In this document: positions 15,216 through 23,180 of the stretch, one piece after another
How positions within the stretch are numbered: position 1 is the first letter of the stretch
How the letters are laid out: every line of letters starts with the position of its first letter
Assembly (NCBI GenBank): GCA_025517485.1
Contig: JAOPKB010000002.1
Coordinates: 372,001-436,000 of the forward strand
Length of the DNA stretch: 64,000 bases
Reading direction: 5' to 3'
Source: Natronoglomus mannanivorans
Lineage (GTDB): Archaea > Halobacteriota > Halobacteria > Halobacteriales > Natrialbaceae
Made by a program: the position numbers and the translations under genes
The notes under the pieces: model-generated
What the model saw: the letters and a program-made list of their open reading frames with translations, nothing else
Told to the model about the DNA's origin: nothing
The model's database searches: none

Positions 15216-16844
15216 ATGAGTGAACAGACAGAAACCGAATCACCCGGGAGTCGGACCGGCGACGCGAGACCGCTCGGACTGACGCTGCTGAGCGGGGCGG
15301 TCGCCGCGGCGATGGTATTTCCGCTAACGTGGTTGGTGTTTCGTGCCAGTAGCGTCGACTTCGATCGCGCGTACGGAATCGTCGTTCGCCCCCGAACCGC
15401 CGAGATTCTCGGTAACAGTCTGCTGTTGATGGTCGGCGTGACCGTCCTATCGCTCTGTATCGCCGTCCCGCTGGCCGTCCTCACCGTCCGAACCGACATT
15501 CCCTACCGACGGTTCTGGACGATCGTCATCGCCCTCCCGCTGGCGATCCCGAGTTACATCGGTGCGTTCGCGTTCGTCTCGGCGTTCAGACCGAAGGGGA
15601 TCGTCCAGGGCTGGCTCGAGCCCGTCGGCGTCACCGAGCTGCCGAGTATTTACGGACTTCACGGTGCGACCGTCATTATCGCGTTGTACACCTACCCCTA
15701 CATCTACATCACGACGCGAGCGGCGTTGCTCCGGATGGACACGTCCCTCGTCGACGCCGCACGGACGCTCAACCACGACCGCCTCGGCACCTTTTACCGG
15801 GTCACGCTGCCACAGATTCGTCCGGCGATCGCTGCCGGTGGACTGCTCGTCGCGCTCTATGCCGTCTCGGACTTCGGGACGCCGGCGTTTCTTCAGGCCG
15901 ACGTGTACACGCGACAGATCTTCCTCGAACACCGAAGTCTCGGCGGCGCGGACTACGCCGCGTTTCTCTCGCTCCAGTTGGTCGTCGTCACGGCGTTCGT
16001 CCTCGCGGTCGAATCTCGCGTCAGAGGCGACGAAACGATACACACGGACAGTGCAGGCTCGGGAAGCGACGATCGTATCCGGCTCGGATGGACGAAGTAC
16101 CCGGCGATGGGAGTCTGTGCGCTGCTCGGATTCGCCACGCTGGTAATGCCCGTGATCATCTACCTCTCGTGGCTCGCGACGAGCCAGACCGACGTTCCCG
16201 AGAGTTTCCAGTTCAGCTGGGTCTTCGTCTGGAACTCGGTGTACGTGGCCGGATTCGCAGCCGTGTGTGCTGCCCTGCTGGCGTTACCCGTCGCGTATCT
16301 GGCAGCCCGACACGACTCACTCACCGGCCACCTCTTCGAACGCGCGACTTACATCGGCTTTGCGATACCCGGGATCGTCATCGGACTCGCGCTCGTCTAC
16401 TTCGGCGCGAACTACGGCTCGTTCGATTTCGGTCCGGTCACGGTCGGCGTCTATCAGTCGATTCCGATCCTCGTGTTCGCGTACGTCGTTCGGTTCATTC
16501 CCCAGTCGGTGGGCTCGACGCGAACCGCCGTCTTGCAGGTCAACCCGAAACTAGACGAGGCCGCACGAACCCTCGGATACGGCCGACTCGAGACGTTCCG
16601 CAACGTCACGTTCCCGCTGATCGCACCCGGCGTCGTGGCCGGAGCGGCACTCGTGTTTCTGACCACGATGAAGGAACTGCCGGCGACCCTGCTGTTGCGT
16701 CCAACCGGCTTCGAGACGCTCGTCACCAGAATCTGGGCTGCAGAGAGCGCAGGACTGTACGGTTACGCGGCGATTCCGGCGCTGATCCTCATCGTCGTCT
16801 CCGGTCTCTCACTGGTGATCATCCTTCGTCAGGAGGACATCTGA
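15216..16844 (+). CDS. Fe(III) ABC transporter, fused permease
   Basis: A 542-residue membrane protein with two fused permease domains, about 12 helices. EAA loops are DAARTLNHDRLGTFYRVTLP near residue 185 and EAARTLGYGRLETFRNVTFP near residue 450, as in FbpB/SfuB. It starts at an ATG 204 bases after the binding-protein gene, a long gap for an operon, so it may have its own promoter. No ATP-binding protein gene follows, unlike the complete thi operon at 2618. It presumably borrows an ATPase encoded elsewhere. Confidence 0.85.
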   Translation: MSEQTETESPGSRTGDARPLGLTLLSGAVAAAMVFPLTWLVFRASSVDFDRAYGIVVRPRTAEILGNSLLLMVGVTVLSLCIAVPLAVLTVRTDIPYRRFWTIVIALPLAIPSYIGAFAFVSAFRPKGIVQGWLEPVGVTELPSIYGLHGATVIIALYTYPYIYITTRAALLRMDTSLVDAARTLNHDRLGTFYRVTLPQIRPAIAAGGLLVALYAVSDFGTPAFLQADVYTRQIFLEHRSLGGADYAAFLSLQLVVVTAFVLAVESRVRGDETIHTDSAGSGSDDRIRLGWTKYPAMGVCALLGFATLVMPVIIYLSWLATSQTDVPESFQFSWVFVWNSVYVAGFAAVCAALLALPVAYLAARHDSLTGHLFERATYIGFAIPGIVIGLALVYFGANYGSFDFGPVTVGVYQSIPILVFAYVVRFIPQSVGSTRTAVLQVNPKLDEAARTLGYGRLETFRNVTFPLIAPGVVAGAALVFLTTMKELPATLLLRPTGFETLVTRIWAAESAGLYGYAAIPALILIVVSGLSLVIILRQEDI

Positions 16845-16963
16845 ACGGCCGACAGACCGGTCTCTGAGCTGGCGACTCGGTGGCTCGACGCTGACGAGAC
16901 GAAACGAGACGACTAACCCACAACCGCACTCTTAAGTTAATGCCGAAAGTTGTTCACGCCTAT

Positions 16964-17542
16964 ATGGAGTACTCGCTCGAAATCGATAGCACACCGAACA
17001 CCGTCCCGGGAGGAACGGGAATCCTCCTCCTGCATCCGAGCACGGGTGAAACCGACCGGATGGACACCGAATTCCTGAAGACAGACACCGATCACTTCCT
17101 CGTTATCTCCACTCGAACCACCGCCCGAGAAGTCAAACAGAAACTCGAGTACTACGACGTCGACGAACGCCGAGCCGACATTCTCGACACCCTCAGTATC
17201 GAACGCGGCTACTCCCGACGCTCGAGCGACAACGTCCACTACGTCGCAGCACCCGACGACGTCGACGGCATCGTCGAACAGGTCAGAGCGTTCTTGGACG
17301 ACCACGACGGCAAGCTCCGGGTGAGTTTCGACTCGATCACGGAACTCGCCTACTACGCCGGTGAGGACGCCGCACTCGAGGCTGTCGAACGGATCATCGC
17401 CGAACTCGTCGAGCACGACGCGATCGGGCTCTTCCACCTCTCCGAAGAGGTCCACGGCGACGATGTCGTCGACGAGTTCCGGGCACTGTTCGACGGCGTC
17501 GTCGACCTCGACGAGGACGGGAGCGTAACCGCCGAGTTCTGA
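16964..17542 (+). CDS. Haloarchaeal conserved protein (DUF7090-like)
   Basis: A 192-residue soluble protein with opening MEYSLEIDSTPNTVPGGTG, then LLHPSTGETDRMDTEFLKTD and VISTRTTAREVKQKLEYYDV. The alternating strand/helix pattern, and HDGKLRVSFDSITELAYYAGED late in the protein, look like a RecA/KaiC-type fold without a Walker A motif. It resembles the haloarchaeal family annotated DUF7090 or HTR-like. The ATG at 16964 was chosen over one eight codons upstream because a TATA-like CTTAAGTTAA (16931-16940) sits about 25-30 bases before it. Function unknown. Confidence 0.7.
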   Translation: MEYSLEIDSTPNTVPGGTGILLLHPSTGETDRMDTEFLKTDTDHFLVISTRTTAREVKQKLEYYDVDERRADILDTLSIERGYSRRSSDNVHYVAAPDDVDGIVEQVRAFLDDHDGKLRVSFDSITELAYYAGEDAALEAVERIIAELVEHDAIGLFHLSEEVHGDDVVDEFRALFDGVVDLDEDGSVTAEF

Positions 17543-17609
17543 GAGGACGAAGGCCGAATTCCCAGTACAACGCGATAGATCAGACACCCAGACTGGAGAG
17601 ACCACACCG

Positions 17610-17936
17610 ATGCCAACGTCGACCACGTACGACAAACTCGTCCGCGATCGGATCCCCGAAATCATCGACGCCAACGACGAGCGACCGGTGACACACGTCG
17701 CCGACGACACCGAGTACGAACGCCGGCTCCGCGAGAAACTGCTCGAGGAAGCGACGGAGTTCGAGGAAAGTGGCGACCTCGAGGAACTGGCCGACGTTCT
17801 CGAGGTGATCGACGCAATGCTGGCGTTCGAGGGCGGCTCACGGGCGGAACTCGACGAACTGCGCCGAGAAAAGCGTGAGGATCGTGGTGGGTTCGAAGAA
17901 CGGATCGTTCTCGAGCAAGTCGAGCAGGCCGAGTAG
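17610..17936 (+). CDS. MazG-like nucleoside triphosphate pyrophosphohydrolase
   Basis: A 108-residue all-helical protein opening with the family signature YDKLVRDRIPEII. The metal-binding pattern follows in KLLEEATEFEES (ExxxE) and LEELADVLEVIDAM (ExxxD). Such proteins hydrolyse non-canonical or excess nucleoside triphosphates to monophosphate and pyrophosphate. The fold also resembles phosphoribosyl-ATP pyrophosphatase (HisE), but the KLVRDRIP opening favours the house-cleaning MazG-like group. It stands alone between unrelated genes. Confidence 0.82.
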   Translation: MPTSTTYDKLVRDRIPEIIDANDERPVTHVADDTEYERRLREKLLEEATEFEESGDLEELADVLEVIDAMLAFEGGSRAELDELRREKREDRGGFEERIVLEQVEQAE

Positions 17937-18094
17937 AAGACTGCTGGACGGGACGCAGTCGAGTTCGTTCGTGAACGGGCTGTCGGTGCCCACAGCGTCG
18001 GCCGGGCGAGGGTGACAAGAGGACTGTCGAGAGACCGACAGAGAGACGACTCGATGAACCCCCTACGGTTCCCCCGAACCGTCGCGTGCAGACG

Positions 18095-18343
18095 CTACTC
18101 GATCGTGACGGCCAGTTCACCGTCGTACTCGATGGTGACGTCGTAGCCCGCGTACGGGAACCAGACCCGACCCTGCCGAGTCTCGCCGTTCGCTTTCGGT
18201 GCGAACAACACATCGAGTGCGTCGGGATCGACCGCATCGAAAAGTGGCGGCAGTTCGATCGGGTCGACGCCGTCGCGGCTCGCAACCTCGGCGACGATCC
18301 GATCGGATACGTCGTCTGCGTCTATCGCGAGAGTCGATTCCAT
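18095..18343 (-). CDS. HalOD1 output-domain protein
   Basis: An 82-residue protein that is a single HalOD1 domain: an N-terminal helix (SDRIVAEVASRDGVDPIELPPLFDAVDPDALD) and a C-terminal strand pair ending VWFPYAGYDVTIEYDGELAV. This small haloarchaeal domain is found alone or behind response-regulator receivers and is thought to act in signalling. The ATG at 18343 was chosen over an upstream ATG because a TATA-like TTATTAA (18369-18375) lies about 26 bases before it. Confidence 0.8.
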   Translation of the reverse strand: MESTLAIDADDVSDRIVAEVASRDGVDPIELPPLFDAVDPDALDVLFAPKANGETRQGRVWFPYAGYDVTIEYDGELAVTIE

Positions 18344-18547
18344 TACCCGTAGTCCCCACACCACGTGGTTAATAATTTCCGGTATTTGAATATCCGATAG
18401 TAATGCGGATCGGGGCGGTAACGGCCACGTAGGAAGACATTCCGAATTCGAGGAATTTTCGGCTAACGGCGAGTGTCGTCGGGACAGATCCGGTCCGGCA
18501 TCCACACTCGAGCCGAAGCGCGACTCGCCTCTCTGGTCACGTCCTCG

Positions 18548-19420
18548 CTACTCGCCGAGCGCATCGAACGTCTTCTCGGCCCACCTGATCGCGTAGGCCG
18601 GACCGTGGTCGAGGTAGGCCTCCGTTTCGAGTGCGGCGAACGGTGCCGGCAGCTCGATCCCGTGTTTGATCGCCGCACAGGCCAGTTCTGTCGCGTCGGC
18701 GAAATCCGTCTCACCGCGGGCGACGGCCGAGGGTAACTCGGAAACCCGCTCCTCGAGTCGGTTACCGGCATCTCGCCAGGCGGCAGCCAGTTCGGGTCGA
18801 GACTGTGTCGATGGTGCTCCGGTCGCTGGGTCCGATTCGATCTCGGATTCCGCTTCGGACGCTTCGGGCGATTCGGACGCTTCAGACGCCTCCGAGACCC
18901 AGCCAGCGAACACCGCTCGAGTCTGAAGCCCGACCCATCCGTCGTACAGCGCAGCCGCGACCTGATAGGTTCCGTTCGGATCGAGTGGAACGACACGGTC
19001 GAACTCGCGATACTCGTCTTCGAAGAACCCCAGAAAGTGTTCTGGCACCTCGAGCCCGATCTCGACGAGCGCTTCGGCGAGCAAAAAGTCGACGAACGGC
19101 TCGGGCGAACCCCCAATTCGAGGTTTGACGATCACGGTCGGCGGGACGGTCTGGTGCGTCCAGGCGATGCTCCCGTCGCCGGGCATTCCGACGGTAAAGT
19201 CGTCGCTCGCGTACCGCCGGAGTAGTTCCGGTGCGTCGTCGGGAAGCCACGCTGTCGGTGCCGACGAGGGCTCGAGGGCGTCGACGACGACCCCGAGCGC
19301 TTCGGCCTGAGACGGCGGCAGTGTCTCGAAATCTCGTTCACAGTCGAGGACGACCGCGTCTGGCGCGTGGGCCGCGCGAACGGCTTCGACCGGCTCTGAG
19401 AGAGGACGACGCTCGAACAT
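18548..19420 (-). CDS. Haloarchaeal conserved protein (possibly DUF7089)
   Basis: A 290-residue soluble protein of unknown function. N-terminal part: AHAPDAVVLDCERDFETLPP; middle: PTVIVKPRIGGSPEPFVDFLLAEALVEIG, which reads as a helical conserved core; C-terminal: ETDFADATELACAAIKHGIELPAPFAAL. Between them, about residues 175-205, is a Ser/Glu/Ala low-complexity insert (EASEASESPEASEAESEIES). The ATG overlaps the stop of a 29-residue membrane microprotein (TGATG), so the two are expressed together. The DUF number is a recollection from similar haloarchaeal genes. Confidence 0.65.
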   Translation of the reverse strand: MFERRPLSEPVEAVRAAHAPDAVVLDCERDFETLPPSQAEALGVVVDALEPSSAPTAWLPDDAPELLRRYASDDFTVGMPGDGSIAWTHQTVPPTVIVKPRIGGSPEPFVDFLLAEALVEIGLEVPEHFLGFFEDEYREFDRVVPLDPNGTYQVAAALYDGWVGLQTRAVFAGWVSEASEASESPEASEAESEIESDPATGAPSTQSRPELAAAWRDAGNRLEERVSELPSAVARGETDFADATELACAAIKHGIELPAPFAALETEAYLDHGPAYAIRWAEKTFDALGE

Positions 19421-19509
19421 CAGACGTAGACAGTCTGGAAGACGAGCAGGATCGACAGTATCGCCGCCGCGGCGATCGTCGTGAGGACGATCTTGGTTGC
19501 AGTGCTCAT
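19420..19509 (-). CDS. 29-residue single-helix membrane microprotein
   Basis: The frame from ATG at 19509 to TGA encodes a short basic start (MSTATKIVL) and one membrane helix (TTIAAAAILSILLVFQTVYV). Its stop codon shares one base with the next gene's ATG (TGATG). A TATA-like TTTAAG sits about 25 bases before the ATG, in the minus orientation near 19532-19538. The coupling, promoter position and clear membrane helix together support a real gene although it is very short. It may recruit the downstream protein to the membrane; that is inference. Confidence 0.6.
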   Translation of the reverse strand: MSTATKIVLTTIAAAAILSILLVFQTVYV

Positions 19510-19765
19510 GCTGGATGGCTATCGGCCAGTTCGCTTAAATCCATCTTTCTCGCTGCCTACCGAGCGATGTTCGCGAAACGCTCACGCTGGGCACCGTTTC
19601 GAAATGCCGTGAGGATGACCTCGAGTTCGAGTTCGAATTCGAATTGGGGTTCGGTTTCGAGTGATCGTCAGTGACCGAAGAGAGTTCGTCTCTTCCAGAG
19701 TTTCGTGTCGAGAGTAAATACGCTCGTATAAGGTGGACCCCTCTAGCTATCGGAGTATTGCAATA

Positions 19766-19782
19766 GAAACGAGGGGGTGGTG
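19766..19782 (+). repeat. ORB-like element after oapC
   Basis: GAAACGAGGGGGTGGTG matches the core and G-run of the origin recognition boxes at 22105-22137, 22431-22462 and 23147-23172. It ends four bases from the stop codon of oapC, outside the coding sequence, about 2.3 kb from the nearest origin box. Confidence 0.5.
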
Positions 19783-19786
19783 AGAA

Positions 19787-20800
19787 TCAGTCGTCGCTAT
19801 CTCGCCACGAATCGGGAACGTCGATTACGTACCGGCCGTCCTCCTGGAGCGAAACGATGTACTCCTCGCGGTCGTACAGCTCCATCAGATTGAGTTCGTA
19901 CTGTCCGGGGCTGACGATCTTGATGCTCTCGAACTGGTCGTTGAGCTCATCGCGCAACTCGTCGAGTGACGGTCGGTCGCCACTCGGTTCGCTGACGACA
20001 CGACCGTGGTCCGGGGGGACCGTCTCCGTCGTCGGTTCGGTGTCGGGGGCAGGGGGACGGGCGTCCTCGGAGTCGGGGGTTCCATCGGCGCCATCCTCAC
20101 CGTCGCTCTCGGTCCGCTCGGACGGTTCCGGCGCCGACGCTGGAAGGTCATCGGGAGAGACGACCGCGCTCCGGGCGTCTGCCTGTGCGGTATCCTCGTC
20201 GTCGTCGATCGTCACCGATCGACGGGTCGCCGACGAGTGCTCCTCGCTGCTACTCGCGGTCGTCTCCGACGCTGTCGATCGACCGGCGGTTCGAGGTGGG
20301 TCCGGTTCGGAGCGGTCTGCCGGTGGGCGCGCGGTCTCCGGCCACTCCTCGAAGGTCGTGGAATCGTCGGCACTGCCACCGGTTCTACGATCGTCGTCGG
20401 TACTCGAGTGGGAACTCGAGGCGCGGTCGTCCGCATCGGGCCACGGCCGATTTCCGGCCGGTGAGTTCGAGTCGGCGGTCGGCTTCGATCTCGAGTCCGA
20501 ACTCGAACTCGAGGTCGAATCCGTCGACGGATCCGAACTGGAGACCCAGTCACGAACTGTCTCGGCTGCACGTGAAACGGTACCGTCACTGTCGTCGTTC
20601 TCGTCGGCCATGATCGATCGTTGCTCACGGCCGTTGGAGTCGGTGTCACGGCTATTCGACCCTGTTCCTGCGCTTCTCTCCGATACCGCGCCCGCGGGCG
20701 CGAACTGGAACTTGTTGCCGCCGCAGTCGGGACATCCCGACAGCATCTCCTTCGAGCCGTCGGGAAACGTGCGGTCACAGTTCGTACACTGGTGGGGCAT
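19787..20800 (-). CDS. oapC: Origin-associated zinc-ribbon protein OapC/ArvC
   Basis: A 337-residue protein with an N-terminal zinc ribbon (HQCTNCDRTF, then SGCPDCGGNKFQF). A central region of about 230 residues rich in Ser, Asp, Thr and Pro is predicted to be disordered. A conserved C-terminal domain of about 60 residues follows (DELNDQFESIKIVSPGQYELNLMELYDREEYIV). The head and tail match the OapC/ArvC family of haloarchaea. It is the third gene of oapABC beside the origin; its ATG overlaps the oapB stop codon (TAATG). Its molecular role is not established. Confidence 0.82.
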   Translation of the reverse strand: MPHQCTNCDRTFPDGSKEMLSGCPDCGGNKFQFAPAGAVSERSAGTGSNSRDTDSNGREQRSIMADENDDSDGTVSRAAETVRDWVSSSDPSTDSTSSSSSDSRSKPTADSNSPAGNRPWPDADDRASSSHSSTDDDRRTGGSADDSTTFEEWPETARPPADRSEPDPPRTAGRSTASETTASSSEEHSSATRRSVTIDDDEDTAQADARSAVVSPDDLPASAPEPSERTESDGEDGADGTPDSEDARPPAPDTEPTTETVPPDHGRVVSEPSGDRPSLDELRDELNDQFESIKIVSPGQYELNLMELYDREEYIVSLQEDGRYVIDVPDSWRDSDD

Positions 20801-21192
20801 TAGTTTCGAGAGACGAGTGCGCTGATGAGCGTTTCGTCCTTGTGGAGCGTCTCGATCTGGTTCGCCGGACCGATCACGGTCAACTTGGCGGTCGACTCGT
20901 CGTTACCCATGATCCGGCCGAGCAACGACGAGTCGCTCGGTCCCGACTTGGGATAGGTCTCGATCTCGATGCCGTTGAACTCGTCGGGGCTGATCTCGGC
21001 CATCGTCACCTCGATGAGTTTGCTCTCCTCGTCGGGCGTGAGCCCCTCCTCGAGGATCACGATATTCCCGTCGTGAACGCCATCGAGGATCATTCGGATC
21101 TTCTCCATGCTGGCCATCCCGTCCATTCGCTGGCCGCTGATCAAATCGATCTGAACACCGTCGATGTCGTCCGTTCCTGTGGCTTCTGGCAT
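20800..21192 (-). CDS. oapB: Origin-associated protein OapB/ArvB (DUF2073)
   Basis: A 130-residue soluble protein with the DUF2073 pattern: GVQIDLISGQRMDGMASMEKIRMILDGVHDGNIVILEEGLTPDEESKLIEVTM, then GIEIETYP and GRIMGNDESTAKLTVIGPANQI. Members occur next to Era-like GTPases in many archaea. It sits between oapA (9 bases upstream) and oapC (overlapping), so the three genes form one leftward operon transcribed away from the origin. The exact function is unknown; the tight linkage implies it works with the GTPase. Confidence 0.85.
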   Translation of the reverse strand: MPEATGTDDIDGVQIDLISGQRMDGMASMEKIRMILDGVHDGNIVILEEGLTPDEESKLIEVTMAEISPDEFNGIEIETYPKSGPSDSSLLGRIMGNDESTAKLTVIGPANQIETLHKDETLISALVSRN

Positions 21193-21201
21193 TGACTCAC
21201 C

Positions 21202-21840
21202 TCACCCGAAGTACTCCGCGATGTTGTCGTACACTTCGTCCATGTTCTCGCCTTCTTTGGCCGAGAGCGGGACGGTCTTGTGTTGTGGGAAGGCGTCTTC
21301 GATGCGTTTGACACTCGACTCGTCGAGGTCGATCTTGTTCGCGAAGATGAGAACGGGGAGATCGCGAGATTCGATGATTCCGATGAGCATGGTGTTGACC
21401 TGCGTGATCGGATCCTCGGCGCTGTCGAGGACGTAGATGACGCCGTCGACGTCCTCGCGCAGCCAGTGCATCGCCTCGGCGACCCCTTCGGTCGCCTCTC
21501 GAGAGCGGCGGACGGCGTCGTCTTTGTCCATCTCGTCGGTGAACTCTTCGTAGTCCACTTTCGTCGTGACACCGGGCGTGTCGACGATGTCGATCGTGAC
21601 CGTCTTGCCGTTGCGTTCGATCTCGACGTCCTCTTTTCGTCGGGCGCGGCGTGTTTCGTGTGGAATGTGACTCTCGGCGCCGACCGCGTCACCGGTCCAG
21701 TCGCGGGCGATACGGTTCGCGAGAGTAGTCTTTCCAGCATTGGGCGGTCCGTAGATTCCGATGCGCTTGGGTTCCTGTTCGGAGAACAGGCGATCCGTCG
21801 CGCGAGAGATACTATCTTTGAGTTCTGTAAACAATCCCAT
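21202..21840 (-). CDS. oapA: Era-like GTP-binding protein OapA
   Basis: A 212-residue Ras-fold GTPase. G1 is IYGPPNAGKTTLANRI near residues 30-45, G3 is VDTPGVTT near residue 85, and G4 is FANKIDLD near residue 170. The G5-type region is KTVPLSAKEGENMDEVYDNI. The N terminus is an amphipathic helix (MGLFTELKDSISRATDRLF). It is the promoter-proximal gene of oapABC, with a TATA-like TTAAGTATAT about 55 bases upstream inside the origin region. In haloarchaea this GTPase marks the orc1-linked origin. Confidence 0.88.
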   Translation of the reverse strand: MGLFTELKDSISRATDRLFSEQEPKRIGIYGPPNAGKTTLANRIARDWTGDAVGAESHIPHETRRARRKEDVEIERNGKTVTIDIVDTPGVTTKVDYEEFTDEMDKDDAVRRSREATEGVAEAMHWLREDVDGVIYVLDSAEDPITQVNTMLIGIIESRDLPVLIFANKIDLDESSVKRIEDAFPQHKTVPLSAKEGENMDEVYDNIAEYFG

Positions 21841-22104
21841 CCTTGGGGGTCCTCCAGCACCAGCGGGGTGCGTCTGCGCGTAGTAGTGTACTCAATATAC
21901 TTAAGCCTACGTCAGACATGATTACTGATCAACAATAGAGAGTATCAAGAGTGATACTGAAAGGGAAACACGGGAGCGAATCGAGCCCCATGCGAACAAT
22001 GAACGTGGCACATAATCTCGTATTAATAGGTGTGAAGATCACCTGTAATAATCCGCACAAATCGAGTGATGTGAATGGGGTTAAGTGACATGGTCAGCGG
22101 GAGA

Positions 22105-22137
22105 GTAAACACCCCCACCCCTTCGTTTCGACTGGAA
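22105..22137 (-). repeat. Origin recognition box 1
   Basis: On the minus strand the core reads TCCAGTCGAAACGAAGGGGT, followed by GGGGGTG. It is inverted relative to box 2 and carries the dyad half, GAAACGAAG core and downstream G-string of haloarchaeal ORBs, the binding sites of Orc1/Cdc6. Confidence 0.82.
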
Positions 22138-22430
22138 CGGAACGAACCCCTCCCTCCCGATCGCGGTAAATTCGATGACGAGCCGGACGATTCTCCCCTT
22201 TATTTCGCCTCGAGCGGGAGTGTGAGCGACTCAGACGGATGAATTGGACGGAGAACACAGTTCTAGTAAGAGAGCGGCCTTACAGAGACGGTTCTAGTAG
22301 CTTCTAGCAATAAAATACAACTCACCTAGTAACACCGCTATTTTGCTAGTATTGCGGACTAGTCTCTCACCCACTCACATAAAGATATCCATGCTAGAGA
22401 CACCCCTCCCCACCCCCTCCCTCGGAACGC

Positions 22431-22462
22431 TCTCCACCCGAAACGAAGGGGTGGGGGGTTAC
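22431..22462 (+). repeat. Origin recognition box 2
   Basis: The core CTCCACCCGAAACGAAGGGG is followed by TGGGGGG, the G-string. It is inverted relative to box 1, about 290 bases away, with the CTAG-rich AT stretch between them. Confidence 0.82.
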
Positions 22463-22860
22463 GACCCTCCAACTCCAAACGACTTCAACGTTTCCAGCCT
22501 CTCCTTCTACACTTCGTCCGAACTCATCGCTCCTTCTCGTCTCGCTTCAGCTCTCCAGTTCTCGATCCGTCTCCGATACGAGCAATCTCTCCCGACTCGA
22601 GTCGAAATAGTCCCCACAGGTCCTCGACACTCCCTTCGGTTCACCTAGTCGACGTCCTCCGCATACAGGCGGCAACGTTCCGCCGTCGAACTGGACGATT
22701 CCCAGTCCAGATGTACACTCCCTTCCTGTGGCTACTCTCGTTCCATTCGAATCGATGGTCTTCACCGTGCCCGAACACTCGAATCGATGGACTGCCACGT
22801 CGACCTCTCCGACTCGTTTGACTGTCTCCCTCCATTTCACTCGCCGTTCGTGTATACGCG

Positions 22861-22878
22861 GGTATCTAGCTAGATACC
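22861..22878. repeat. 18-base perfect palindrome in the origin
   Basis: GGTATCTAGCTAGATACC is its own reverse complement and contains two overlapping CTAG sites. It lies between box 2 and orc1, about 320 bases before the orc1 start codon. Confidence 0.6.
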
Positions 22879-22900
22879 ACTCAGGGACCGTTTCGGGCCA

Positions 22901-22915
22901 TCCTCTGGTTCGTTT
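22901..22915 (+). repeat. 15-base direct repeat, copy 1
   Basis: TCCTCTGGTTCGTTT occurs here and again, identically, at 23041-23055. The spacing is 140 bases. Confidence 0.6.
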
Positions 22916-23040
22916 ACGATCGCTACTCTCGCCTCTCTCGAGACGATATCGTCGGCTGTCCGTCCCGAACCACGGACTGGCACGAAACCTGATATCCGAG
23001 ATACTAGGCTGTTGAAGGGAAGAACTTAATACCTAGCTCT

Positions 23041-23055
23041 TCCTCTGGTTCGTTT
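23041..23055 (+). repeat. 15-base direct repeat, copy 2
   Basis: Identical to the copy at 22901-22915. It lies in the orc1 upstream region, about 125 bases before the start codon. Confidence 0.6.
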
Positions 23056-23146
23056 GCATCAACTGGACCCGAAAGACAGATCGAGAATCGTATATCGGCC
23101 CGCTCTGGCCGTCTACGGCGTAATGTTTGGTCTTTCGGGTCCGCAA

Positions 23147-23172
23147 CTCCACCCGAAACGAGGGGGTACGTG
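23147..23172 (+). repeat. Origin recognition box 3, at the orc1 start
   Basis: CTCCACCCGAAACGAGGGGG, then TACGTG. It ends eight bases before the orc1 ATG, so Orc1 bound here would be placed to repress its own gene. Confidence 0.75.
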
Positions 23173-23180
23173 TACGACGG

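Larger units (their letters stand above)
21841..23180. other. Chromosomal replication origin between oapA and orc1
   Basis: A 1.34 kb gene-free region between divergent oapABC and orc1, the position of the orc1-linked origin in other haloarchaea. It contains two inverted ORBs (22105-22137 and 22431-22462) around an AT-richer stretch with seven CTAG sites (22263-22397), the likely unwinding element, and a third ORB next to the orc1 ATG. Further right are an 18-base palindrome and a 15-base direct repeat. No open frame in it resembles a real protein. Origin activity is inferred from synteny and the ORBs. Confidence 0.85.

Noticed and set aside
22547..22840. A 97-codon leftward frame inside the origin region
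   Set aside because: It has no recognisable domain and no promoter at the right distance, and lies in origin sequence with ORBs and palindromes.
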